From: Zoroaster sp. YZ-2022
Taxonomy: Eukaryota > Echinodermata > Asteroidea > Forcipulatida > Zoroasteridae
Assembly (NCBI GenBank): GCA_029582265.1
Contig: CM055817.1
Location: 57,730,340-57,794,339, forward strand
Length of the DNA stretch: 64,000 nucleotides
Reading direction: 5' to 3'
Made by a program: the position numbers and the translations under genes. The notes beneath the pieces are model-generated. The model was not told the origin of the DNA, made no database searches, and saw only the letters and a program-made list of their open reading frames with translations. Of the stretch, positions 1 through 11,900 are shown one piece after another (position 1 is the first letter of the stretch; each line of letters starts with the position of its first letter).

Positions 1-387
1 TATGATAACTCATTAAAATATGTTGAACCTTTCACTTAATTTATATACCAATTTCTTGATTCTTGAATGCATTTTACCAAAAGTGTCTTAACCAAAATAA
101 TTATTCCTTATTGGTAAAATTCAGAATAGTTGTCTGTTTCCTGATCCAAACCTATTTATTTATCAACAAAAATAAACAAATCTTCTCCGTATACTAACCA
201 TTCTTCTCTACATTTTTGTGACATCCCATTTTTACTATGCTCTTCCTCAAGATTATTTTGTCAAAAAATTTCATTTCAAACTATTTAGTTTCATTTCTTC
301 AAGGAAAAAATTAATTTACAGATTACAAAAAAAACAATTTAAATTGCTGGTGAAAATTATTAACACAGTGAAAACTATTGGGTGAAA

Positions 388-625
388 TATACATAACAGC
401 AAAAGAAACGTCACCCCCTAAATTTTGATAAGTATGAGAACGTGTTTAGCTTATGTGTCCTCAGACGTCATGCATGACGAATTTTGAGGTCAACCAAATT
501 TGCCACATTGTGTTCGTGTTACACTCCATACTCATAATATTCTTCATTAAACAAATTATATTAATTATAAAATGAAAATAATAAATATTTTTAGGGGTGA
601 CGTTTCTTTTGCTGTTATGTATATA
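388..625. mobile_element. MITE with about 35-bp terminal inverted repeats
   Basis: Left end TATACATAACAGCAAAAG followed by AAACGTCACCCCCTAAA. The right end is its reverse complement with one C missing. TA flanks suggest a TA target. The interior is noncoding. Confidence 0.75.
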
Positions 626-1011
626 TGTAACTACATATATGTACTATATTTATTTAATTTTTACTTTGAAATAATTTTATTAGTATCTTCCTTAATCTTT
701 CTGTTCCTTGTTAGACTGTTTGGAATATGATTACAGTAAATAAATACAATTGATATGATAAAGACGTAATAATGGCCGTCATAATCTAGAAGTCATTGGA
801 TTCTGTGGTGATGGAAATGTATAAACTTTACTCGTGAAGATACAGACTGCCTTTGTTTGCCATGATTAGATCATATTTGTCTCTCAATTCAATTCACCGG
901 ACGTAATATACGTGGCTGAAAAGATCTTTTAAAACAAGTACATCATTGTTTGCCAAGCCAAAAAGGTTGTAAGCACACGTGATCATGCCAAATTCTATTT
1001 TTTTTTAAAGA

Positions 1012-1287
1012 TTAACCCTAACCGCCCCAAATCCTGCAAAATCCTCCAAGAGGCACTTTTTGGGGGAAAATTCAGCACTGTTGGAAACTGGTACTTTCAC
1101 CTCTTCAAATGGGACAAAATTACTACCTGGCAAGAAGTACAGGCCATAAGTGCTGAATGTGAAAGATCAACGAAAATGCATGGTGCATTTTGAAGATAAG
1201 GGCATGTTTCCAAAAGTGCACTGATGGATTTTGGAGGATTCAGGAAGGTTCCTAGCCAGAATACCTAGGGGGTTAGGGTGTTGTTCC
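1012..1287. mobile_element. TTAA MITE, family E (TTAACCCTAAC ends)
   Basis: Starts TTAACCCTAACCGCCCC at 1012 and ends near GGGGGTTAGGG at 1283. The interior shares GGCACTTTTTGGGGG, CTGGCAAGAAGTACAGG and TTGAAGATAAGGGCATG with the inverted copy at 13410-13630. Confidence 0.65.
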
Positions 1288-2040
1288 TGGCAGGTGTTTT
1301 GTGAGTACAAGTTCTGCCTTTCCATCATAGGTAACATTTTGAAAGTATTAATTTCAACCAAGTTATGTTTTAAAGGAAAGAGTGTTCTAATTACTATTTA
1401 TTAATATCTTCATGTAAAAATATTGAAAAATTAATAAAACCGTTTTTAAAAAGTACATATATAATATATATTCTAAGACAAATGTAATTTCAATCAAATA
1501 TACATTTTTTTTCAACCAGTCACACTCAAGAAAGGCAGATTGTATCTTTACTATCCCCCAATAACCAAACTAATATAATCACCTCTAACATTCTTCCATC
1601 CCTTTCATGTTTGTCTCCTTTGTCCTATTTTTCTGGGCGTGTCTATTTTTTTCGTTGGTCCTTACCCCGCCCCCTTTCCCTCCGTAGGTACGGCAACTGG
1701 CCTCAGATGGGAATATGCCCCAAACATCCTCCACAAGGTCTAACAAAGTAAGAGTTTTTTTTTGGCTATTTTGACCTTTGACCTCTCCTCGATCCACCTT
1801 AATCACATAACCTATATTGCCTTAAAGATACATAGTCAGATTACCATTGAAAATTTGATAAAATTGGTTCAAGTTGCTTTAAACCCCAAATACACTAGTA
1901 ATCCTGATAACATATGATTACAAATAATTGACCAATCAGCAATTGTCAACCAACCAGATCTGTTGAACTATTGGGCGTGATGTGCTTAAATTATGCGCAT
2001 AATATCCCGTCATTATAAGCACATGTGCATTGTACATGTT

Positions 2041-5000
2041 TATCTACTCACATGTTGGCTTTGACAGTGTGCTTCCTTCCTATATCAGTTGGCTTTGACA
2101 GTGTGCTTCCTTCCTATATCAGTTGGCTTTGACAGTGTGCTTCCTCCCTATATCAGTTGGCACAGCTAGACTATCTACTCACATGTTGGCTTTGACAGTG
2201 TGCTTACTCCCTATATCAGTTGGCATAGCTAGACTATCTACTCACATGTTGGCTTTGACAGTGTGCTTCCTCCCTATATCAGTTGGCATAGCTAGACTAT
2301 CTACTCACATGTTGGCTTTGACAGTGTGCTTCCTTCCTATATCAGTTGGCATAGCTAGACTATCTAGATCTACTCACATGTTGGCTTTGACAGTGTGCTT
2401 ACTCCCTATATCAGTTGGCACAGCTAGACTATCTACTCACATGTTGGCTTTGACAGTGTGCTTCCTCCCTATATCAGTTGGCACAGCTAGACTATCTACT
2501 CACATGTTGGCTTTGACAGTGTGCTTCCTTCCTATATCAGTTGGCACAGCTAGACTATCTACTCACATGTTGGCTTTGACAGTGTGCTTCCTTCCTATAT
2601 CAGTTGGCACAGCTAGACTATCTACTCACATGTTGGCTTTGACAGTGTGCTTCTTTCCTATATCAGTTGGCACAGCTAGACTATCTACTCACATGTTGGC
2701 TTTGACAGTGTGCTTCCTTCCTATATCAGTTGGAATAGCTAGACTATCTACTCACATGTTGGCTTTGACAGTGTGCTTCCTTCCTATATCAGTTGGCACA
2801 GCTAGACTATCTACTCACATGTTGGCTTTGACAGTGTGCTGACTTCCTATATCAGTTGGCACAGCTAGACTATCTACTCACATGTTGGCTTTGACAGTGT
2901 GCTTCCTTCCTATATCAGTTGGCACAGCTAGACTATCTACTCACATGTTGGCTTTGACAGTGTGCTTCCTTCCTATATCAGTTGGCACAGCTAGACTATC
3001 TACTCACATGTTGGCTTTGACAGTGTGCTTCCTTCCTATATCAGTTGGCACAGCTAGACTATCTACTCACATGTTGGCTTTGACAGTGTGCTTCCTTCCT
3101 ATATCAGTTGGCACAGCTAGACTATCTACTCACATGTTGGCTTTGACAGTGTGCTTCCTTCCTATATCAGTTGGAATAGCTAGACTATCTACTCACATGT
3201 TGGCTTTGACAGTGTGCTTCCTTCCTATATCAGTTGGCATAGCTAGACTATCTACTCACATGTTGGCTTTGACAGTGTGCTGCCTTCCTATATCAGTTGG
3301 CATAGCTAGACTATCTACTTACATGTTGGCTTTGACAGTGTGCTGCCTTCCTATATCAGTTGACATAGCTAGACTATCTACTCACATGTTGGCTTTGACA
3401 GTGTGCTTACTCCCTATATCAGTTGGCATAGCTAGACTATCTACTTACATGTTGGCTTTGACAGTGTGCTGCCTTCCTATATCAGTTGGCATAGCTAGAC
3501 TATCTACTTACATGTTGGCTTTGACAGTGTGCTGCCTTCCTATATCAGTTGACATAGCTAGACTATCTACTCACATGTTGGCTTTGACAGTGTGCTTCCT
3601 TCCTATATCAGTTGGCACAGCTAGACTATCTACTCACATGTTGGCTTTGACAGTGTGCTTCCTTCCTATATCAGTTGGCACAGCTAGACTATCTACTCAC
3701 ATGTTGGCTTTGACAGTGTGCTTCCTTCCTATATCAGTTGGCACAGCTAGACTATCTACTCACATGTTGGCTTTGACAGTGTGCTTCCTCCTATATCAGT
3801 TGGCATAGCTAGACTATCTACTCACATGTTGGCTTTGACAGTGCTTCCCCACAACCTCAGTTGGCACAGCTAGACTATCTACTCACATGTTGGCTTTGAC
3901 AGTGTGCTTCCTTCCTATATCAGTTGGCACAGCTAGACTATCTACTCACATGTTGGCTTTGACAGTGTGCTTCCTCCCTATATCAGTTGGCACAGCTAGA
4001 CTATCTACTCACATGTTGGCTTTGACAGTGTGCTTACTCCCTATATCAGTTGGCACAGCTAGACTATCTACTCACATGTTGGCTTTGACAGTGTGCTTCC
4101 TCCCTATATCAGTTGGCACAGCTAGACTATCTACTCACATGTTGGCTTTGACAGTGTGCTTCCTTCCTATATCAGTTGGCACAGCTAGACTATCTACTCA
4201 CATGTTGGCTTTGACAGTGTGCTTCCTTCCTATATCAGTTGGCACAGCTAGACTATCTACTCACATGTTGGCTTTGACAGTGTGCTTCTTTCCTATATCA
4301 GTTGGCACAGCTAGACTATCTACTCACATGTTGGCTTTGACAGTGTGCTTCCTTCCTATATCAGTTGGAATAGCTAGACTATCTACTCACATGTTGGCTT
4401 TGACAGTGTCCTTCTTTCCTATATCAGTTGGCACAGCTAGACTATCTACTCACATGTTGGCTTTGACAGTGTGCTTACTCCGTATATCAGTTGGCACAGC
4501 TAGACTATCTACTCACATGTTGGCTTTGACAGTGTGCTTCCTTCCTATATCAGTTGGCACAGCTAGACTATCTACTCACATGTTGGCTTTGACAGTGTGC
4601 TTCCTTCCTATATCAGTTGGCACAGCTAGACTATCTACTCACATGTTGGCTTTGACAGTGTGCTTCCTTCCCATCAGTTGGCACAGCTAGACTATCTACT
4701 CACATGTTGGCTTTGACAGTGTGCTTCCTTCCTATATCAGTTGGCACAGCTAGACTATCTACTCACATGTTGGCTTTGACAGTGTGCTTCTTTCCTATAT
4801 CAGTTGGCACAGCTAGACTATCTACTCACATGTTGGCTTTGACAGTGTGCTTCAATTCCTTCCTATATCAGTTGGAATAGCTAGACTATCTACTCACATG
4901 TTGGCTTTGACAGTGTGCTTCCTTCCTATATCAGTTGGCATAGCTAGACTATCTACTCACATGTTGGCTTTGACAGTGTGCTTACTCCCTATATCAGTTG

Positions 5001-6457
5001 GCACAGCTAGACTATCTACTCACATGTTGGCTTTGACAGTGTGCTTCCTTCCTATATCAGTTGGCATAGCTAGACTATCTACTCACATGTTGGCTTTGAC
5101 AGTGTGCTTCTTTCCTATATCAGTTGGCATAGCTAGACTACTCACATGTTGGCTTTGACAGTGTGCTTCCTTCCTATATCAGTTGGCATAGCTAGACTAT
5201 CTACTCACATGTTGGCTTTGACAGTGTGCTTCCTTCCTATATCAGTTGGCACAGCTAGACTATCTACTCACATGTTGGCTTTGACAGTGTGCTTCCTTCC
5301 TATATCAGTTGGCACAGCTAGACTATCTACTCACATGTTGGCTTTGACAGTGTGCTTCCTTCCTATATCAGTTGGCATAGCTAGACTATCTACTTACATG
5401 TTGGCTTTGACAGTGTGCTGCCTTCCTATATCAGTTGGCATAGCTAGACTATCTACTCACATGTTGGCTTTGACAGTGTGCTTACTCCCTATATCAGTTG
5501 GCATAGCTAGACTATCTACTCACATGTTGGCTTTGACAGTGTGCTTCCTTCCTATATCAGTTGGCACAGCTAGACTATCTACTCACATGTTGGCTTTGAC
5601 AGTGTGCTTCCTTCCTATATCAGTTGGCACAGCTAGACTATCTACTCACATGTTGGCTTTGACAGTGTGCTTCCTTCCTATATCAGTTGGCATAGCTAGA
5701 CTATCTACTCACATGTTGGCTTTGACAGTGTGCTTCCTTCCTATATCAGTTGGCACAGCTAGACTATCTACTCACATGTTGGCTTTGACAGTGTGCTTAC
5801 TCCCTATATCAGTTGGCATAGCTAGACTATCTACTCACATGTTGGCTTTGACAGTGTGCTTCCTTCCTATATCAGTTGGCATAGCTAGACTATCTACTCA
5901 CATGTTGGCTTTGACAGTGTGCTTCCTTCCTCTATCAGTTGACATAGCTAGACTATCTACTCACATGTTGGCTTTGACAGTGTGCTTCCTTCCTATATCA
6001 GTTGACATAGCTAGACTATCTACTCACATGTTGGCTTTGACAGTGTGCTTACTCCCTATATCAGTTGGCACAGCTAGACTATCTACTCACATGTTGGCTT
6101 TGACAGTGTGCTTCTTTCCTATATCAGTTGGCACAGCTAGACTATCTACTCACATGTTGGCTTTGACAGTGTGCTTCCTTCCTATATCAGTTGGCACAGC
6201 TAGACTATCTACTCACATGTTGGCTTTGACAGTGTGCTTCCTTCCTATATCAGTTGGCATAGCTAGACTATCTACTCACATGTTGGCTTTGACAGTGTGC
6301 TTCCTTCCTATATCAGTTGGCATAGCTAGACTATCTACTCACATGTTGGCTTTGACAGTGTGCTTCCTTCCTATATCAGTTGGCATAGCTAGACTATCTA
6401 CTCACATGTTGGCTTTGACAGTGTGCTTCCTTCCTATATCAGTTGGCATAGCTAGAC
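2041..6457. repeat. 63-bp minisatellite, about 70 copies
   Basis: The unit runs CACATGTTGGCTTTGACAG, then TGTGCTTCCTTCCTATATC, then AGTTGGCAYAGCTAGACTATCTACT. Copies are nearly identical and head to tail over 4.4 kb. Variable sites include CACAGC/CATAGC/AATAGC, TTCC/TTAC/TGCC and ACTCAC/ACTTAC. Because 63 is a multiple of 3 and one frame has no stop, long open frames (MLALTVCFLPISVG repeats) appear; they break wherever a copy has an indel. Most likely noncoding. Confidence 0.97.
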
Positions 6458-7041
6458 ACAAGAAGATAAACATTAATCAACAAATAATATTCATTGTCTT
6501 AACATAATGTAATCCCTATTTTTATTTTTATTTATTTTATTTTTGTCCTTTTTGGTCCATTGTTAGGGTGACCCCTTCTTTCCCAATATTACATCAAAAC
6601 TCCCCAATTAAAGAAAAAGTAAACTCCTATTAAACATTTTATTTTGAGGTTCATTTGGCAATGTTTAATTCCATTCTCAGTAGAAAAAGAAATAGAAATA
6701 GATTGAGATCCAAGTTGTTCAGATTCCCCACCATTTTGTTTTCCCAATTCCTTAAGTTTGTTTTTGTGTCATCCTGTTTCTATAGTGAATTTGTTTTCTT
6801 CCAGACATCAATCCTTTTCCATCTTATCCCTGTTACCATTATTTATAATCTTTGAACTTTTTCAGAAATATTTCAATAAAATAATTGTGTTCCTGTTACC
6901 ATGTTTCGTTTTCTTTTTAACTCTTGATGACCAAATGTTTTAACCCACAGCTTTCTGATAAATGGAAATAGGTTTAATACCATCGACTTTGTTGTCCCAG
7001 GTTGCTAATTAGCATGATGCATTATGGGAACACTATGTCCC
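6458..7041. other. AT-rich noncoding stretch
   Basis: T-rich DNA between the minisatellite and a MITE. No exon, repeat family or RNA gene recognised. Confidence 0.5.
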
Positions 7042-7228
7042 TTAAAAGGTCAGTATCGTCACAATCAACAGGGCATGGAATCAGAATGCTAGTTTTAGAT
7101 TAAGTCATTGACTGCCATTATACCCCACATGATCGGTCATATTGCTGCTGCATAAATGAGCCAGTAATTTTCAGTGACTGTGTTAATCTTAAAAGTCTGC
7201 TCTGATCGTGATGATACTACCTCTTTAA
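7042..7228. mobile_element. TTAA MITE, family A (AGGGACA ends), diverged copy
   Basis: Shares ATGGAATCAGAATGCTAGTT, AATGAGCCAGTAATTTTCAG and TCTGCTCTGATCGTGATGAT with the copies at 11701, 41170, 45151 and 59945, and ends CTCTTTAA. Confidence 0.7.
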
Positions 7229-7327
7229 ATCTCATTTTAGAAGACATGGGCTCAGTGTCTTCTGTCTTGGCCACTTTTGCAAGGTTTTGAGGTTGTTTTA
7301 TTACTCAAGAGAACAAATGGAATCATT

Positions 7328-7530
7328 TGATTTAATTTTGACCTACACCGACGTGTCTGTGAAAAAACTACACAGGCGACTCAGGCGGGATTCGAACCCA
7401 CGACCTCCTGCTTACTAGTGCAGATGTCTTAACCTGAGAAGCACTGAGTATACAGTGCTATACACACGTCGGTGTAGGGCAAAATTAAGTCAAATGTTTA
7501 TCTCCCAACGCAAGAATTTCATAAATGGAA
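7328..7530 (-). mobile_element. tRNA-derived SINE (type 2), foldback copy
   Basis: The minus-strand head has a box B (GGTTCGAATCC, seen as gggattcgaacccacg in a variant form). Its 3' part is present twice in opposite orientation (CCTACACCGACGTGT at the left, ACACGTCGGTGTAGGGC at the right), so the copy folds back on itself. The 55620-55850 copy has the same layout. Confidence 0.7.
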
Positions 7531-7674
7531 TCATCTTTCAAATTTACCAAGGCCGATAAGGCAAAGTTATCCACAATAAGATCTGATTAACTTGTGTCAT
7601 TTATTTAGCATTAATATTGACTAAATGAATTAGCTTTGCTTTCTTATTTTCATTTGCATTTGAACTAGTCTTGA

Positions 7675-7870
7675 TGCTTTCACTCCAGAAGTTTTCACTC
7701 GAGAAGTTTTCACTCGAGATGTTTTCACTCGAGAAACTTTAACTCAAGATGCTTTGGCTCAAGATGCTTTCACTCGAGATGCTTTCACTCAAGATGCTTT
7801 CACTCAAGATGCTTTCACTCAAGATGCTTTCACTCAAGATGCTTTCACTCAAGATGCTTTCACTCGAGAT
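7675..7870. repeat. 15-bp minisatellite, about 13 copies
   Basis: Unit AGATGCTTTCACTCA with CTCGAGA and CTCAAGA variants. Copies are more diverged (gttttcactcgaga) at the left edge. Confidence 0.9.
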
Positions 7871-8124
7871 AATTGTGTTAGATTATTAATATATAAACAG
7901 TTGTCAATCAAATTTCCTGACTGACCAACTTGATTCGTTGGACAGCCATATGTGCTCGCTGTGTGTTAATATATATGCATAATATGACATCAAGTCGGAC
8001 AAGCTCACTTGACAGGTATATTTTTGTAGATGTTTAATAATACACACGAGTTGGCCTAGTTTTGTTTTTGTTTTTGTTTTTTTATTTCAGTGGGAGTAGC
8101 GTGGATAAGTGAATTAATAATCAC

Positions 8125-8405
8125 GCCTGTGATTTCTCAGGATTTTTTACAAATCTCCCTTTGCCTTGAAATGTTCTTGAAAGAAGAGAAGTAGCCACCA
8201 AGGAAAGAAAGAAGTAGCCTGTTGTGTCCAAACCTCTAGTTTCTTGTTTGTGTGGATGTGGAGAGTCTGTAAATCCTCCAAAATTAAACATCCAGGAGGT
8301 TCAGGGGGCTTTGTCCTCAAGACCAAAGGGAGACCCAGACCCACTAACCAGTTTTCAGGATTTTTGACTTTTGAAGTTTTTTACTTTTGTAAAATCACAC
8401 TTCGA
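8125..8405 (+). mobile_element. Dispersed element containing one copy of the 58-bp unit
   Basis: Runs from CCTGTGATTTCTCAGGATTT to TTGTAAAATCACA. The segment AGGTTCAGGGGGCTTTGTCC and GACCAAAGGGAGACCCAG occurs once here, once inverted at 29425-29640, and about 22 times in tandem at 49836-51116. Confidence 0.7.
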
Positions 8406-8408
8406 TGT

Positions 8409-8626
8409 TTAACCAGTTCGCGTCGGGAATAAAAAAGTTTTTCTGGGCCCCTGTGCGGGTTTCTTTTTCCCACACACACGTTAATGGAAGCTTCCACAGC
8501 GGGTGGCCGGCACTTCCGAGCATGCATACAAATATTCCGGAGTTTCCTATGGCGTGTTTAGACGCTCCAATCCGTGGTGCAAAAAAAAATTGCGTGTATA
8601 CACGGCCTCCGATGCAAACTGGTTAA
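8409..8626. mobile_element. TTAA MITE, family B (CCAGTTCGCGTC ends)
   Basis: TTAACCAGTTCGCGTCGGG at the left and CGATGCAAACTGGTTAA at the right. The interior has GCGTGTTTAGACGCTC and TTGCGTGTATACACGGCC. Further copies lie at 25712, 49174 and 60895. Confidence 0.8.
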
Positions 8627-8865
8627 TAATACACACAAGTTGGCTTGGTTAGTTTTGTTTGCTTTGTTTTTGTTTTGTTTATTTCAGTGGGAGCAGAGTG
8701 GATAGATCAATCAATTAGACATAAGATTCATATAGATTATTACATGTATCTCATCATCCTGCTACTCAGGAAATGTGAATAACAGTCCAACATGACTAAC
8801 TGGAAATAATGGGGGTTTTTTCTTCGGTTTTTAATCATGTTGTGTAATTTTCTCTTCTGCTGCAG

Positions 8866-8951
8866 TTACCTCACTGAAGACCAATTAAAGGGGCCATCCA
8901 GTGTAGCAGCGTATGTCAAGGCACTGCAGAAAGGATGCAGATGGGTTGAAT
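8866..8951 (+). CDS. plcl: PLCL exon A: start of X box
   Basis: Acceptor tgcag at 8861-8865, donor GTAAGT at 8952. The first base completes a Thr codon, so the preceding exon should end in SSHNT. It encodes [16 protein letters not shown] through GCRWVE. The final Glu (8948-8950) aligns with the Ca2+-binding E341 of PLC-delta1. Confidence 0.93.
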
Positions 8952-11900
8952 GTAAGTTGAGTTAATCCTAACCCTCCCAAATCCTCCCAAATCCTCTTTG
9001 CTATTAAAGTGAAGGATTTTGAAGGATTGAGGTTACATGCTACATGCTCTTTGCTATAAAGTGAAGGATTTTGAAGGATTGACGTTACATGCTACATCCT
9101 CTTTGCTTAAGTGAAGGATTTTGGAGGATTGAGGTTATTAGGCATACTTGTCTTTCCATGGTGCATGTACATCCATGTTTGTTGTAGTGATTGCAAGGTC
9201 AGTGCTTGGGTCAGTGGACACTGTTTATTGCTCCATGCATGCAGGGAGGGTCCCTGGCCATGTACATGTATCACAGATTAGAAACACATGTCTGCATACA
9301 TGTCATGTGCTTGCTTTACTACTGAAGGATTTTGGAGGATTCAGGTTATGTGTAAGCAAATGGGCCTAAGGGAGTTAGGGTTAATCAAATCATATCCACT
9401 TCAGCAATTTTTTGAAGTATTTCAATATGTCCGACACAACAATTTTGTTAAAATCTGATCTTTCAAGTGTATTGAACAGCTATTGATGTACGTACAGTAT
9501 GTATATTTCTTAATCCAATTGAGCTAAATTTACTATAAAAAAAAAAAATTGTCATAGTAATGCACATGTGCTTTTTTACAAAACTTTTTGTCAGTTTGGA
9601 TAAATTTTACCATTAAGTTTTATGTACAATACTATGTGGTAGTCAAGAGTAAGTTCCATTTGGATAGCTTCTTCCCTTGAACAGCATTACAATGGAACGA
9701 CCTTCCTGCTGATTGTTTTCCACCAACTTACGATTTAATTAAGTTTAAGAAAAATATCAAAAAATGTAATCTTGCTTAAATGGTGGATGTTATTGCAAAT
9801 GTAACCCCTTACACTCTAGTGGCTTTTTGGCCTTGTTTGGGGTGACTGACAGTAAATAAAACAATTTAAAAAAATGTCAGACAAGTGTTGACTTTTATTT
9901 TCATCATTTGGAGTAATCAATATTAAAGAGAGTTTTAATCCATTGTTAATAACCCAAACAGAGACTAAACAAATTATCATTTAAAAATCAGGATTTTTCC
10001 AGATTTCAAAATCTAAATTTTCTTGAAAGAAGAGAAGTAGCCACCAAGGAAAGCAAGAAGTAGAAATAAGGTCATATTTTCGCTGTTGCTACATAAATGA
10101 GCCAGTATTTTTCAGTCACTGTGTTCATCTTAAACTAGGCCACCGATTCCATGCCCTATTGAAAGTCTATTCTGATCGTGACGATATTGTCCATGTAAAT
10201 ACAGGATTGTTATCTTAGTCAAAGTATTGTTTTGGTGTTTATTCTAGTGGACTGTTGGGATGGAGCCAACGGGGAACCAATCATCTACCACGGTCACACG
10301 TTAACATCTAAGATATTATTCAAGGCTGTTGTAGAAGCTATAAATCAGCATGCATTTGAAACGTCTGAGTAAGTGTCTGACATACAACCAGCAATTAGTT
10401 GTATTTGAAGGCTTAGCAATTGCACTAGCCAATTCAAGTTAATTTACTTCTCAGGGACTCTTTTGACAAAGACAAATTAACTGATTTGAACTTGCAATCT
10501 CTTCATGGCGGTTCTGGCACTCGTCCAAGTTGGTCACTGAACTGATTAATATCGTGTTTTTAACCCTTTTTAAGGGTAACCAGTGCAATTATGTCAATTA
10601 ACTTGGTTTGAAAATGAGAGGGTTCATTTTGGAGAAAGTGATTTTTTTGTTGAGAAAGTCATATTAAAAAATGGCATGAAGAAATGTGGAAACATTTGTA
10701 GTTTTTTTTTCATAATCTCAATAATTTGACCTTGAATGACCTGAAATGACCTAAAATGACATAAGGTCAAAATTGAGAAAGTCATCTACCCTCATCTTTG
10801 AAGTTCCATATGAAAATTTTCCTTTAACAAGTTTTCTAGAGCCTTTTTCAAAGAGTGGCTGTTCAACTTTGATGTTAATGTACAGCAGAACTCGCACCGC
10901 CCTCCCCCCCACACACACACCCTTCTCCTACAGGTCTGATCACTGAGAGACAGGTTACAGTTTTCTGAATAATAATTGAAATAACTTTCATTCACTTTCA
11001 GATATCCATTGCTGGTATCAATAGAAAATCACTGTAGCATTGAACAGCAGAAAGTCATGGTACACTATATTAAAACAGTATTTGGAGGTATGTGGACGTT
11101 TCTATTACAGGTTGGTTGTTTAGTGTTTATTTTGATTAGGATTCATATTTCAAGGGGAAAATATATTAGACAACAGGGCTAAGATATAGTTACTCAATAA
11201 TTGTACTAGAATTTAGTTGGGCTGTTTGCCTACCCAAAAATAAAACAAAATAACGTAAATCTGATATTAAATTTAGAAATAAATTTAATATAGAAAAAAT
11301 ATGAAAAACATATCTTTACAATTATTTACATGACAGCAGTCGAGGTCTTTTCCAGATTACAGTTATGAAGCTTATCATAACTCTTAAGTACCTCAGAATA
11401 TTAAATAATAAAACGATATTTACAGGTGCAGTGTAGGTAGACTTTACTGTTTTTTCAGTGTGGTTGTTTAATGTATATCTTGATTAAGGCTCATATTTCA
11501 AAATTTGTTTTACAAGATCAGTGCAAGAAATAATCAAAATACATTTGAGTGACTTTTTCATATCAGTGTTAGAAAAAACCACTAGACTGCTGGATTAGTT
11601 CAGGCATATAGAATGCACTAGACCGAGACTCAAGTCGCTGGACTCGGTCCGGCGATTCAGTGGATCAAGCCTCGTTGATTCAAAGAAAGTCTACAAAAGC
11701 TTAAAGGGACAGTATCATCACGATCAGAGCAGACTTTCAACAGGGCATGGAATCAGTGTCCTAGTTTTAGATGAAAACAGTGACTGAAAATTACTGGCTC
11801 ATTTATGCAGCAGCAATGGTAATATGACCTTATCGTGTAGGGTATTATTTTCAGTCACTGATGAGTTAATCTAAAACTAGCACTCCGATTCCATGCCCTG

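Larger units (their letters stand above)
1..2040. other. Noncoding DNA, probably PLCL intron or upstream flank
   Basis: Apart from the two MITEs listed I see no exon. Short open frames here lack codon structure and do not resemble PLC domains. The missing SSHNT exon was looked for by its expected end and not seen. Confidence 0.5.

Noticed and set aside
2123..6507. Long open frames of 21-residue repeats (MLALTVCFLPISVGTARLSTH) as a repetitive membrane protein
   Set aside because: The period of 63 is divisible by 3 and one frame lacks stops, so openness is automatic. Frames break at every unit with an indel, and variants include stops and frameshifts without compensation.
9148..9369. 73-residue frame also seen inverted at 52773-52973
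   Set aside because: Both copies are the interior of a family E MITE.
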